Shown here piece after piece: positions 52,866-62,403 of a DNA stretch of 64,000 nt (positions are counted from its first letter, which is position 1; every line of letters starts with the position of its first letter). The translations under genes were made by a program, and so were the position numbers. Source of the DNA: an uncultured Eubacteriales bacterium. Its GTDB lineage: Bacteria; Bacillota; Clostridia; Oscillospirales; CAG-272. The notes under the pieces are model-generated. The model made no database searches. It was given only the letters and a program-made list of their open reading frames with translations, and was not told where the DNA came from. The stretch covers positions 62,001-126,000 of the forward strand of contig CAKROZ010000003.1 in the NCBI GenBank assembly GCA_934373635.1, read 5' to 3'.

Positions 52866-52916
52866 CAGAAAAAGGGCGTCTTCGAGAAGTCTCTCAAAGA
52901 ACACCCTTGCCCTTAT
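52866..52916 (-). promoter_or_regulatory. glnN leader: hexaloop hairpin competing with terminator 1
   Basis: 6-bp hairpin (AAGGGC/GUUCUU) with hexaloop AAGGGU, A1 and G4 (52914-52897). Its loop and 3' arm form the 5' arm of a terminator AAGGGUGUU/GACGCCCUU (52908-52900 with 52880-52872), inner stem UUUGAGA/UCUCGAA, then UUUUUCU. Same layout, spacing and terminator core as in the glnA leader although the synthetases are unrelated families. Confidence 0.7.
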
Positions 52917-52922
52917 GCGAGT

Positions 52923-52951
52923 ATTATAAACGCTTTTTCCCCGCTTGTCAA
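52923..52951 (-). promoter_or_regulatory. Promoter of glnN
   Basis: TTGACA (52951-52946), 17-nt spacer, TATAAT (52928-52923); predicted start near 52916. Confidence 0.9.
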
Positions 52952-52991
52952 TACCTTTTTTCAAAAAATCCGAAAAAAATTTGTTTTCCCC

Positions 52992-53020
52992 TTGACAAAA
53001 GGGGGGGCATCCGTTATAAT
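52992..53020 (+). promoter_or_regulatory. Promoter of T-box-tyrS
   Basis: TTGACA, 17-nt spacer, TATAAT (53015-53020), divergent from glnN. Confidence 0.9.
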
Positions 53021-53026
53021 AATCTC

Positions 53027-53280
53027 AAAGCGTTGAGAAGAAAAAGTAACTTCGTCGGAAGAAGCACAGAGAGCGGGCGGTCGGTGCGAGTCCGCGGATA
53101 GCCGCGAAGCGAATACCTCTTTGAGCACGCACCGAAGTCCGCCCCGCGGATGCGTAGGCTGCGTCGGGTTCGCCCGTTAGCGCGAGGGACTTTCTTACGG
53201 AAGTCTTTGAGGTCTCCTTTCGGAGACGAAACAAGGTGGTACCGCGTTTTTTACGCCCTTGGGAACATTCCCGAGGGCTT
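53027..53280 (+). promoter_or_regulatory. Tyr-responsive T-box leader
   Basis: The antiterminator T-box AAGGTGGTACCGCG (53233-53246) is followed by a GCCC.../...GGGC terminator with a T-rich tail (about 53254-53278). Upstream a large stem I (about 53040-53150) holds GAATACC, giving the specifier UAC (53114-53116) for tyrosine, matching the downstream gene. Uncharged tRNA-Tyr should promote read-through. Confidence 0.92.
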
Positions 53281-53327
53281 TATTTTTTTGATTTTATAAT
53301 ATTGCCATACGGCGAGAGGAGATTCTT

Positions 53328-54548
53328 ATGAAAATCTATGAAGAGCTTGTCGCACGCGGGCTGATCGCCCAAGTGACGGACGAAGCGGAGATCCGAGAGC
53401 TGATCAATGAAGGAAAAGCTACCTTCTATATCGGATTCGACCCGACGGCGGACAGTCTGCATGTCGGACATTTCATGGCGCTTTGCCTCATGAAGCGCCT
53501 TCAGATGGCGGGCAACCGCCCGATCGTGCTGATCGGAGGGGGGACGGGCTATATCGGCGACCCGTCGGGACGCAGTGACATGCGCTCTATGATGACGCCC
53601 GAGACCATTCGCCACAACTGTGAATGCTTCAAAAAGCAGATGGAGCGTTTCATCGAATTCGGCGAGGGAAAGGCGCAGATGGTCAACAATGCCGACTGGC
53701 TTCTGAAGCTCAACTACATTGAGCTTTTGCGTGATGTGGGTGCCTGCTTCTCGGTCAATCGGATGCTCGGCGCGGAATGCTACAAGCAGAGGATGGAAAA
53801 GGGGCTTTCCTTCCTTGAATTCAACTACATGATTATGCAGTCCTACGACTTCTACCATCTGTTCCGCGAGTACGGCTGCAACATGCAGTTCGGCGGAGAC
53901 GATCAGTGGTCGAACATGCTTTACGGTACGGAGCTGATCCGCAAAAAGCTCGGCAAGGATGCCTACGCCATGACCATCAATCTGCTTCTCAATTCGGAGG
54001 GCAAGAAGATGGGCAAGACGCAGAGCGGTGCCGTCTGGCTCGACCCCGCAAAGACCTCTCCCTACGATTTCTTCCAATACTGGCGGAATGTGGATGACAA
54101 GGATGTCCTCAAGTGCATCCGTATGCTGACCTTCCTTCCCCTCGAAGAGATCGACAAGATGGACAAGTGGGAAGGCGCGAAGCTGAACGAAGCCAAGGAA
54201 ATTCTCGCTTACGAGCTGACAAAGCTCATCCACGGCGAGGAGGAAGCGGAAAAAGCGAAGGCGGCGTCCCGTGCGCTCTTTGTCGGCGGAAGCAGTGAGC
54301 TTACGCCCTCGGTCGAGGTATCCTCCGAGATGCTGGTCGACGGCGCCGTCGATGTCAATTCCCTTCTTGTTCTCGGCAAGATGGTTCCCTCCCGCTCCGA
54401 AGGCAGACGCGCCATCGAACAGGGCGGCGTCACCGTCGACGGCGAAAAGGTGACCGATGTCAAAGCGACCGTTTCGGCAGAGGCTCTGAAAAACGGCGTG
54501 TTGGTCAAGCGCGGAAAAAAGAGCTTTGTGAAGTTCCTTTTGAAATAA
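53328..54548 (+). CDS. tyrS: Tyrosyl-tRNA synthetase
   Basis: 406 residues, class I synthetase. HIGH-type motif SLHVGHFMAL, KMSKS-type EGKKMGKTQSGAVWL, C-terminal S4 RNA-binding domain (GRRAIEQGGVTVDGEKV). Behind the T-box and closed by a terminator, so transcribed alone. Confidence 0.97.
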   Translation: MKIYEELVARGLIAQVTDEAEIRELINEGKATFYIGFDPTADSLHVGHFMALCLMKRLQMAGNRPIVLIGGGTGYIGDPSGRSDMRSMMTPETIRHNCECFKKQMERFIEFGEGKAQMVNNADWLLKLNYIELLRDVGACFSVNRMLGAECYKQRMEKGLSFLEFNYMIMQSYDFYHLFREYGCNMQFGGDDQWSNMLYGTELIRKKLGKDAYAMTINLLLNSEGKKMGKTQSGAVWLDPAKTSPYDFFQYWRNVDDKDVLKCIRMLTFLPLEEIDKMDKWEGAKLNEAKEILAYELTKLIHGEEEAEKAKAASRALFVGGSSELTPSVEVSSEMLVDGAVDVNSLLVLGKMVPSRSEGRRAIEQGGVTVDGEKVTDVKATVSAEALKNGVLVKRGKKSFVKFLLK

Positions 54549-54566
54549 TTATCAAGCAAAAAACGG

Positions 54567-54599
54567 GCATCGAATCGGATGATTCGATGCCTCATTTTT
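54567..54599 (+). terminator. Terminator of tyrS
   Basis: 10-bp GCATCGAATC/GATTCGATGC stem followed by a T run. Confidence 0.88.
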
Positions 54600-54770
54600 A
54601 GCCTTTAGCGAAACACGCACCACCGGAGGTGGTGGAATTAAAGGACTACGGATACAAGTATTCCTCCTTTACTTGGATTTTTGAAAAAGCCACGTTTACG
54701 GCATTTTCAATATTCTGTTCAAGGTTGCTGCACATTCAAATCGTTTTTTACAGCGAGACATGTCCTTTGA
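54600..54770. other. Gene-free gap with a possible IS200/IS605-type end
   Basis: A perfect short hairpin CACCACCGGAGGTGGTG lies near 54619-54636. It is followed on the minus strand by a short coding-like stretch (NLEQNIENAVNVAF) that ends at a stop. Hairpins of this kind sit at IS200/IS605 termini, but no transposase is recognisable. From 54770 to 54849 nothing is seen. Confidence 0.3.
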
Positions 54771-54849
54771 TCTTCTGACAAAAATTTTATTGTCTGACGG
54801 TAAGATTTTCTTTTCGTTGAAAATCTTCGGAGACGTTTTTAGAAAGAGA

Positions 54850-55686
54850 TTATTCCTTCGTGCCTTCCGCGATTTTTTCTTCGATCCTGTCCGCCGCCGC
54901 CTCAAGCTCGGTGTTCTCGAACAGCTCGATCACGCCCTTGTCGCAAAGGGAGGCGAGCTCGGGGTCGATCGGGAGCTTTGCGAGAACCTCGGTGCCGTGC
55001 TTTTCGGCGAGCTCGTCGATGTGGCTGTCCCCGTAGATCTTATATTGCTTTTTGCAATCGGGGCAGGTAAAGTAGCTGTAATTTTCGATCAAGCCGAGAA
55101 CGGGAATGTTCATCAAATCCGCCATGTTGATCGCCTTATCCACGATCATCGAGACGAGCCCCTGCGGACTGCTGACGATCACGATGCCGTCGAGCGGCAG
55201 GCTCTGGAACACCGTCAGGGGGACATCTCCAGTTCCGGGCGGCATATCTACGAACATATAGTCTACCTCGTTCCATACGACGTCCGTCCAGAATTGCTTT
55301 ACCGTCCCCGCGATCACGGGTCCGCGCCATACGACGGGCTTTGTCTCGTCGTCGACGAGAAGGTTGATGCTCATGACCTCGATCCCCGTCTTGGTCACGG
55401 GGGGGAACATGCCGAGATCGCTCCCCTGCACGCATCCCGTCGAAAGACCGAAGGCGCGCGGAATCGAGGGCCCCGTAATGTCCGCATCCAAAATCGCGGT
55501 GCGGTAGCCGCGGCGCCGCATGGTGACGGCAAGCATGGAGGTGACGAGGGATTTTCCGACGCCGCCCTTTCCGCTGACGACGCCGATGACGTGTTTGATC
55601 TTGCTTGCCTTGTTTTCGGGTGCGAGAAGGGAGCCCTCCTCGCACTTTTCCTTACAGGTCGAGCAATCGTGTGTACATTCCGACAT
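54850..55686 (-). CDS. mrp: Mrp/NBP35 family iron-sulfur carrier ATPase
   Basis: 278 residues. Deviant Walker A GVVSGKGGVGKSLVTS, the DADITGPSIPRAFGL region, MPPGTGDVPL, and a CxxC (YFTCPDCKK) that holds the bridging cluster. The N-terminus is Cys-rich (CTHDCSTCKEKC), an extra cluster-type motif. Scaffold or carrier for Fe-S cluster assembly. 18 nt after clpE. Confidence 0.93.
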   Translation of the reverse strand: MSECTHDCSTCKEKCEEGSLLAPENKASKIKHVIGVVSGKGGVGKSLVTSMLAVTMRRRGYRTAILDADITGPSIPRAFGLSTGCVQGSDLGMFPPVTKTGIEVMSINLLVDDETKPVVWRGPVIAGTVKQFWTDVVWNEVDYMFVDMPPGTGDVPLTVFQSLPLDGIVIVSSPQGLVSMIVDKAINMADLMNIPVLGLIENYSYFTCPDCKKQYKIYGDSHIDELAEKHGTEVLAKLPIDPELASLCDKGVIELFENTELEAAADRIEEKIAEGTKE

Positions 55687-55704
55687 TTCTTTTCCTCACT
55701 TTTT

Positions 55705-58014
55705 TTAAAGGGTATCGAGAGCGATTTCACCGTCACGCACCGACAGGGCGATACCGATGAGCTTATTCTCGTAATGCCCGATGACCGCCGCGGCGATCGC
55801 GTCCTCGATGTGACGCTCGATATAGCGGCGCATGTTGCGTGCGCCGTATTTCTCGGAATAGGAGCGCTCGGCGACGAGGGTGAGAACATCCTCCCCGTAG
55901 GTCAGGCGGATCCCCTTCTCCTCCGAGAGATACTTTTGCAGATTCCCGAGCTGAATGGCGGCGATCTTCACGAAATCTTCCTTTGAAAGATGGCGGAAGG
56001 TGATGATCTCATCCACGCGATTCAAAAATTCGGGACGAAGGAAGGAGGCGAGCGCACGCTCGGTCTTTTCCTTGCTCTGCATTTCCTTTGCCGTCGAGAA
56101 GCCCGAGATCGCGGAGGAGGTCTCGCTCCCCGCGTTCGTCGTCATGATAATGACGGTGTTTTCAAAATTGACGACTCTTCCCTGCGCGTCGGTGATCCTG
56201 CCCTCGTCAAGGATCTGAAGCAGGATGTTCATGACGTCGGGATGCGCCTTTTCGATCTCGTCGAACAAAACGACGGAATACGGGCGGCGGCGGATCTTCT
56301 CCGTCAGCTGTCCCGCCTCGTCGTAGCCGACATATCCCGGCGGTGCGCCGATAATACGGGAAACGGCGAATTTCTCCATAAACTCGGACATATCGAGACG
56401 GATGAGCGCCTCGGGCTGTTTGAAGAGCTCACGCGAGAGCACCTTGACAAGCTCGGTCTTTCCGACACCCGTCGGACCCGCGAAAATCATCGACACGGGG
56501 CTCTGACGGTAGGAAACGCCCGCCCGCTTCCGCTTCACGGCGCGGCAGACGGCGCTCACCGCCTCGTCCTGCCCGATGATGCGCGAGGAAATTCTTTCAT
56601 AAAGACCCGTCAGCTCGCCGAGCTCGTTCTTCTTGATATCCGACGCGGGAATGCCCGTCCAGATCTCGATCACGTCGGCGATATCCGACGGAGAGAGCGA
56701 AAGATTCGAGATCACGGGCGAGAGCGCCTCCTGACGCTCCTCGAGGCGAAGCTCCTCCACTTTCAGATCGGCGAGCAGCTTATATCTTTCCTCATCTGCC
56801 GTGCCGTCCTTTTCCTGCGTGGCGGCATCGGCGGCGGCCTCCGCCGCTTCTCTCTTCTTCGCGAGGGCGAGAAGTTCTTTCTCGTTGCGCTTATATTCGT
56901 TCAATTCGGGAGAGGTCAGCGCCGTGCGGGACGCCGCCTCATCGATCAGGTCGATCGCCTTATCGGGTAAAAAGCGGTCGGTGATATACCGCTCGGACAT
57001 CGTAACGGCAAAGCGGGCGGCATCGTCGGGGATCTTGACCCCGTGGAATTTTTCGTAATAGGAGCGGATCCCCTTGATGATCTCCACCGTCTCTTCGACG
57101 GAGGGTTCCGTGACGGTGATCGGCTGGAAGCGGCGCTCGAGCGCGCTGTCCTTCTCGATATACTTGCGGTATTCCTTCAAAGTGGTCGCGCCGATGACCT
57201 GAATTTCCCCGCGGGAAAGCGCGGGCTTCAGAATATTCGCGGCGCTCATACTGCCCTCGGAATCTCCCGCACCGACGATGTTATGGATCTCATCGATCAT
57301 CAGGATGACATTCCCCGCCGACTTCACCTCTTTGATGAGTCCGAGGATCCTCGACTCAAACTGCCCGCGGAACTGCGTCCCCGCAACGAGAGCCGTCAGG
57401 TCGAGAAGCCAGATCTCGCTCTCGCGAAGCCGCTCGGGCACCCGTCCCTCGGTGATGCGAAGGGCAAGCGCCTCGGCGATGGCGGTCTTTCCGACGCCGG
57501 GCTCACCGATAAGACAGGGGTTGTTCTTTTGTCTGCGGCAGAGGATCTGAATGACGCGATCGAGCTCGCGATCACGTCCGACGATGCGGTCGAGTTTCCC
57601 TTGCACCGCCTTCGCCGTCAGGTTGGTGGCATAGGCGGACAGGAATTTCCGATTCGCATTCGGCTTCTCCTCCGCTTTTGCTTCCTTTTTCTTCGGGGCC
57701 TCCTTTGCCTGACCGAACGGGAAGCCGAGCCCCGAGAAGATCTTCGGCAGATCGACCGCGGGCGCGCCGCCGTCCTCCCCGCCCGAAACGGACTCGTCCG
57801 TCGGAGAAAGAAGTCCCTCGACCTCGTTGTTCATCGTTTCGATGTCGTCCTCGCTGATCCCCATCTGTTTCAGCATATCGTTGATGGGCTGGATCCCGAG
57901 CTCCTTGGCGCAGAGCAGGCAGAGCCCCTCATTCACTTTTTTCCCGTCCTCGAGGCGAGTGATAAACACCACGGCGGGACGTTTTTTACATCTTGCACAT
58001 TTCTGTATTTCCAT
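55705..58014 (-). CDS. clpE: Clp ATPase, ClpE/ClpC-like
   Basis: 769 residues, Hsp100 unfoldase partner of ClpP. The N-terminal zinc finger has C6-x2-C9 and C32-x2-C35, as in ClpE and the McsA/UvrB type. D1 has Walker A GEPGVGKTA; a shortened coiled-coil middle region (about 395-440) follows; D2 has GPTGVGKTE and FDEIEKAHPDV. No ClpN repeats. ctsR and mcsAB are not adjacent. The name by zinc finger is ClpE, by length near ClpC; a stress-induced role is likely. Confidence 0.85.
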   Translation of the reverse strand: MEIQKCARCKKRPAVVFITRLEDGKKVNEGLCLLCAKELGIQPINDMLKQMGISEDDIETMNNEVEGLLSPTDESVSGGEDGGAPAVDLPKIFSGLGFPFGQAKEAPKKKEAKAEEKPNANRKFLSAYATNLTAKAVQGKLDRIVGRDRELDRVIQILCRRQKNNPCLIGEPGVGKTAIAEALALRITEGRVPERLRESEIWLLDLTALVAGTQFRGQFESRILGLIKEVKSAGNVILMIDEIHNIVGAGDSEGSMSAANILKPALSRGEIQVIGATTLKEYRKYIEKDSALERRFQPITVTEPSVEETVEIIKGIRSYYEKFHGVKIPDDAARFAVTMSERYITDRFLPDKAIDLIDEAASRTALTSPELNEYKRNEKELLALAKKREAAEAAADAATQEKDGTADEERYKLLADLKVEELRLEERQEALSPVISNLSLSPSDIADVIEIWTGIPASDIKKNELGELTGLYERISSRIIGQDEAVSAVCRAVKRKRAGVSYRQSPVSMIFAGPTGVGKTELVKVLSRELFKQPEALIRLDMSEFMEKFAVSRIIGAPPGYVGYDEAGQLTEKIRRRPYSVVLFDEIEKAHPDVMNILLQILDEGRITDAQGRVVNFENTVIIMTTNAGSETSSAISGFSTAKEMQSKEKTERALASFLRPEFLNRVDEIITFRHLSKEDFVKIAAIQLGNLQKYLSEEKGIRLTYGEDVLTLVAERSYSEKYGARNMRRYIERHIEDAIAAAVIGHYENKLIGIALSVRDGEIALDTL

Positions 58015-58040
58015 GCGTATTCCGTTCTCACGACCCGATA

Positions 58041-58721
58041 TCAGAAGCTGAGGATCAGGTCAAGTGGGTTATATTGATTCAAAAACCGATAGAAGAAGCC
58101 GCCCTCGAAATTCTCCGCCCATGCGACGCCCTCAAACAGTGAGGTGTCAAGCACGAATGCGAAGAGGGATGCGAGTGCCCACGAGATCAAAAACGCGAAC
58201 GCGCCCGAGAACAGCACACCGACGACCTTGTTGACGATCGAAACGGGTCCGATACGAAAAAGAAGATCCACAAGCCAAAGCACCACGCTGAAGATCAGAG
58301 TGCAAAGAATCAAAAGAGCGACAAAGGAAAGTACCGTGGAAACGATATCCACGACGGGCGCCGTCAGCGTCGAGGTCAGGCTGTCAATGACGTTTTCCCC
58401 GCGGGACGCCGCCTCCGACACGTCGATGCCGAAAAGCCCCGCGGCAAGTTTCAGGACGGTGGGAAGGGTCTCCCCCGCATTCTCCGCCGTCACGTCACCG
58501 CAGTGCGTGCGGATATAATCCGCGACCTGCCGCGTCACCGGCTCCGAGATCAGGGGACGAAGCACCCGCTCCGAAAAGAGGGAACAAAAGCGGAAGGAGC
58601 AGAACAGGGTGGCGAAAAACTTAACGGGACGCCCCACCGTCCTGACAAATCCCCTCTTATATCCGAGGAAGATCCCGAGCAGAATGATAAAGATAAGAAC
58701 GATGTCAAGAATATACTTCAT
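58041..58721 (-). CDS. CvpA family membrane protein
   Basis: 226 residues with four hydrophobic segments; N-terminus ILDIVLIFIILLGIFLGYKRGF is the CvpA/colicin V production signature. The long loop (about 75-115) is extracytoplasmic. Function in Firmicutes unknown beyond envelope homeostasis. It has its own promoter within the end of dnaE and is followed by clpE. Confidence 0.85.
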   Translation of the reverse strand: MKYILDIVLIFIILLGIFLGYKRGFVRTVGRPVKFFATLFCSFRFCSLFSERVLRPLISEPVTRQVADYIRTHCGDVTAENAGETLPTVLKLAAGLFGIDVSEAASRGENVIDSLTSTLTAPVVDIVSTVLSFVALLILCTLIFSVVLWLVDLLFRIGPVSIVNKVVGVLFSGAFAFLISWALASLFAFVLDTSLFEGVAWAENFEGGFFYRFLNQYNPLDLILSF

Positions 58722-58791
58722 AAAAATCTCCTTCTTTCGGATGGTTTTCGGGAGTCTTCAAAGAACGATTCCCTATTAGGATTTCCGAAAT

Positions 58792-58821
58792 ATTATACAC
58801 CATGCGCGCACGCTCTGTCAA
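58792..58821 (-). promoter_or_regulatory. Promoter of the cvpA-clpE-mrp unit
   Basis: TTGACA (58821-58816), 18-nt spacer, TATAAT (58797-58792), immediately after the dnaE stop codon. Confidence 0.85.
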
Positions 58822-58824
58822 GTC

Positions 58825-61800
58825 TCACGGGCGAAAAACCACATTTTCCTCCCCGAACACGGCAAAAAGCCGCCGAAGAACCCCCTCGTCGGGTGAAAGG
58901 GTCGCACCGCGATAGCGGACGTATTTTCCCGTCGCCCCGTCGTACAGGACGACCTCGCAGTCCCCGGGATGGAGGGAGCAAAGGCGCAGCAGCGTCCCGA
59001 GCCGTTCATCCCCCGTCGAGGGAACCTTGATAAACAGGCGCGCCGGCTTTTTCTCCTCCGTCTTTGACTTCTCCGACCTTTCCCCGCGGTCTCCGCCCGC
59101 CTTCGCGTCGAACTCCGCGTTCCCGAGAAGGCGGCGCACCGAGGAAAGCAAGACCTTTGGCGCTTCCCCCTCTTCGAGAGAGAGCGTTCCTTCAATGAAG
59201 ACCGCGTTTTCGGGTGAGAGCTCGTCCCCGCACTTCGCATACTGTCTTGCGAAGACGATGACCTCGATCTCACCGTAGGTATCGTCCACGCGCAAAAATG
59301 CCATGGTATCTCCGTTTTTCAGGGTCTTTGTCTTCTTCGCCGTGATGATGCCCGCAATGCTCACCTTGGCGCGGTCGCGGTATTTGGTGGCAAAGGCTTC
59401 GTTCTCCTCCGCCGTCTCTTCGAAAATGTCCGAGATTCTGTCGGGAGACAGGGAGACGATATGCTTCGAATAATTATCCGCCATATGCCCCGAAAAATAC
59501 ATGCCCGAGCTCTCCTTTTCGAGAAGCAAAAGCTCTCTTTGCGAATATTCGGGGATGTCGGGGTAGACGAATCCGCTCTTCTCCCCCGCGGCGGGGGCAA
59601 GCGAAAACAGGTCGAGCTGTCCCGAAACATTGTTGCGGGAGCGGTCGTGCTCGCCGTCCACGATCGCCTCATACGATGCGAGAAGCGCACTGCGCGGAAC
59701 GCCGAGCGAATCGAACGCGCCGCACTTGATGAGCGATTCCATCGTGCGCTTGTTGATCTCCGCCTCCGACAGTCTGCCGACGAAGGAATCGAAGGAACGG
59801 AAGCTCCCGTTTCTCCTCTCTTTCACCACCGCATCGGCGAACTGACGCCCGACATTTCGGACGGCGAGAAGACCGAAGCGGATGTTCCCCGAAACGACAG
59901 CAAAGGTCGCCTCGCTCTCGTTGATGTCGGGGGGCAGAACGCGGACGCCGTACTTTTTCACGTCGGCGATGTATTCCCGGATCTTCACGGGAGAATCGAG
60001 CACGCTCGTCATGAGCGCGGCAAAATACTCCGCGGGATAATGCGCTTTCAGATATGCCGTCCGATAGGAGAGGATCCCGTATGCCGTCGCGTGGCTCTTA
60101 TTGAAGGCGTACTTGGCAAAGCTCACCATCTCGTCGAACACCTCCGAGGCATCCGCCTCGGAGATCCCGTTCTTCTTTGCCCCGTCGAGGAAGCGCTCCC
60201 GCTCGGCGAGCATGACGTCTTCCTTCTTCTTCGCCATCGCGCGGCGGACGATATCCGCCTGTGCATAGGAATAACCCGCGAGTGCGCGACAGATCTGCAT
60301 GACCTGCTCCTGATAGACGATACAACCGTAGGTGACGTCGAGAATGGGAGCGAGTGCGGGAATCTTATAGACGGTCTTCTCCTTCCCGTGCTTTCGCGCG
60401 ATGAAGGTATCGATGGAGTCCATAGGTCCCGGGCGGTACAGTGCGATACAGGCGATGATGTCCTCGAGCGAGGAGGGCGCGAGTCGCAAAAGAACCTGCT
60501 TCATTCCTCCGGACTCAAGCTGAAACACACCGTCCGTCCGCCCTTCGGAAAGCAGGCGGAAGGTGGCGGGGTCTCCGTCCGGGATCTTCGCGATATCGAA
60601 ATCGGGAACGCGGCGCTTCACCGCCTTTTCGGCATCGTCGATCACGGTCAGATACCGAAGCCCGAGAAAGTCGAATTTCACGAGTCCGAGCTTGGCATCC
60701 GTCGTCATGTCAAACTGCGTGACGACGCCCGTTCCGCTGTAAGACAGGGGCACGTATTCGTAGGTCGGCTTCTCGGTAATGACAACGCCCGCGGCGTGTG
60801 TCGATGCGTGACGAGGCATCCCTTCGAGGCGGCGGCTGATGTCGATGAGGCGCTTTACCTCGGCGTTGTCGTCATAAAGCGCGTGAAGCTCTTTGCGCTT
60901 CAGTGCGTCGTCTATGGTGATGTTCAGCTCCCGCGGAATCAATTTCGCCACGGCATCCACCGACGCATACGGCATCCCGAGTGCCCGCCCGACATCTCGC
61001 ACGGCGGCACGGGGGGCAAGCGTTCCGAAAGTCACAATCTGTGCGACTTTATCCTCACCGTATTTCCGCTTGACGTAATCGATGACCTCTTCCCGTCTCT
61101 CATAGCAGAAATCGATATCGAAGTCGGGCATGGAAACGCGCTCGGGATTCAGAAAGCGCTCGAACAGAAGATCGAAGGCGATGGGGTCGACGTCGGTAAT
61201 TCCGATAAGGAACGCGACGAGAGAGCCCGCGCCCGAGCCTCTGCCCGGTCCGACGGGAATCCCGTGACGCTTCGCATAGGAAACAAAGTCCGCCACGATC
61301 AGAAAGTAGGCGTCAAAGCCCATCTTGATAATGACCGAGAGCTCGTATTCGATGCGAGAAAGATAGGTCTCCTTCGAAAATTTCCCGAACGAGATCCGCC
61401 CGTCCGCGACAAGGCGGTCAAAGCCGCGGTAGGCGTCCCGCGTCAGATTTTCCGCGTGCGTCATGCCCCCCTCGGGGGTGAAATTCGGAAGATACAGCTT
61501 TCCGAACTCGAAGTCGAAATTGCATTTTTCCGCGATCCGAACGGTATTCTCGATCGCATTCGGAAAGGCGGAAAAGAGCGTCTTCATCTCCGCCGTCCCG
61601 CGAAAATAATACTCGTTGGTCTCAAAGCCGAAGGGCTTTCCCTCGGTAATCACGTTGTTGGTCTGGATGCAGAGGAGTGTCGCCTGAATATCGGCGTCCG
61701 AGCGTTCGAGATAATGCACGTCGTTGGTCGCGACCAGCGGGATCCCGTACTTTTCGGAGATGGTCTTGAGCCCGAAGGCGACCTTCCGCTCGTCGTCCAT

Positions 61801-62334
61801 GTGGTGATTCTGCACCTCGAGATAAAAATCCTCGCCGAACAGCGTCTTCATCTCGAGCGCGGTCTTCTCTGCCTCGGGCATACTGCCCGCCAAGATCAGG
61901 GACGGGATCTTTCCCGCAAGGCATCCCGACAGGGCGATCAGTCCCTCCGAGTGCTCCCGCAGAAGATCCATATCGATGCGCGGACGCATATAAAAGCCGC
62001 TCACGAAGCTCTCGGACACCATGTAGCAAAGGTTGCGGTACCCGACCGCATTCTTGCAGAGCAAGATCAGATGATGTCCCGAGGAATCTCCCCGTCCTTC
62101 TTTCAGAAAGCGGGTTCTCGGTGCGACATAGACCTCACAGCCGATGATCGGCTTGATGCCCTTCTCTTTCAGGGCAAGGTAAAAGTCCACCGCGCCGTAC
62201 ATGACGCCGTGGTCGGTAATGGCGACGGCATCCTGTCCCTCGGCGATCGCCTTCGCCGCAATTTCCGAGATGCGAGCGGCGCCGTCGAGCAGGCTGTATT
62301 CGGTGTGCAAATGTAAGTGGACGAATTCTCCCAT
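58825..62334 (-). CDS. dnaE: DNA polymerase III subunit alpha (DnaE)
   Basis: 1169 residues from the ATG at 62334, which follows AAGGAGGAAG; the frame starts 16 codons earlier but without a site. PHP domain begins HLHTEYSLLDGAARI, catalytic Asp pair in PDFDIDFCYERR (palm), fingers YRPGPMDSIDTFI, helix-hairpin-helix and OB fold (ITAKKTKTLKNGDTMAFL). This is the DnaE type, not the PolC type. It follows whiA. Confidence 0.96.
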   Translation of the reverse strand: MGEFVHLHLHTEYSLLDGAARISEIAAKAIAEGQDAVAITDHGVMYGAVDFYLALKEKGIKPIIGCEVYVAPRTRFLKEGRGDSSGHHLILLCKNAVGYRNLCYMVSESFVSGFYMRPRIDMDLLREHSEGLIALSGCLAGKIPSLILAGSMPEAEKTALEMKTLFGEDFYLEVQNHHMDDERKVAFGLKTISEKYGIPLVATNDVHYLERSDADIQATLLCIQTNNVITEGKPFGFETNEYYFRGTAEMKTLFSAFPNAIENTVRIAEKCNFDFEFGKLYLPNFTPEGGMTHAENLTRDAYRGFDRLVADGRISFGKFSKETYLSRIEYELSVIIKMGFDAYFLIVADFVSYAKRHGIPVGPGRGSGAGSLVAFLIGITDVDPIAFDLLFERFLNPERVSMPDFDIDFCYERREEVIDYVKRKYGEDKVAQIVTFGTLAPRAAVRDVGRALGMPYASVDAVAKLIPRELNITIDDALKRKELHALYDDNAEVKRLIDISRRLEGMPRHASTHAAGVVITEKPTYEYVPLSYSGTGVVTQFDMTTDAKLGLVKFDFLGLRYLTVIDDAEKAVKRRVPDFDIAKIPDGDPATFRLLSEGRTDGVFQLESGGMKQVLLRLAPSSLEDIIACIALYRPGPMDSIDTFIARKHGKEKTVYKIPALAPILDVTYGCIVYQEQVMQICRALAGYSYAQADIVRRAMAKKKEDVMLAERERFLDGAKKNGISEADASEVFDEMVSFAKYAFNKSHATAYGILSYRTAYLKAHYPAEYFAALMTSVLDSPVKIREYIADVKKYGVRVLPPDINESEATFAVVSGNIRFGLLAVRNVGRQFADAVVKERRNGSFRSFDSFVGRLSEAEINKRTMESLIKCGAFDSLGVPRSALLASYEAIVDGEHDRSRNNVSGQLDLFSLAPAAGEKSGFVYPDIPEYSQRELLLLEKESSGMYFSGHMADNYSKHIVSLSPDRISDIFEETAEENEAFATKYRDRAKVSIAGIITAKKTKTLKNGDTMAFLRVDDTYGEIEVIVFARQYAKCGDELSPENAVFIEGTLSLEEGEAPKVLLSSVRRLLGNAEFDAKAGGDRGERSEKSKTEEKKPARLFIKVPSTGDERLGTLLRLCSLHPGDCEVVLYDGATGKYVRYRGATLSPDEGVLRRLFAVFGEENVVFRP

Positions 62335-62403
62335 CTCTTCCTCCTTGTTTGGCGGGCTTGTCCGTGCGACAGGTGCCGTCATGCCCCCTTCTGCGTGTCG
62401 AAA

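Noticed and set aside
54600..54770. Functional IS200/IS605 element
   Set aside because: Only a hairpin and a short degenerate reading are present; no transposase of recognisable family.
59461..62316. 951-codon open frame on the plus strand opposite dnaE
   Set aside because: Same antisense effect; dnaE is unambiguous on the other strand.
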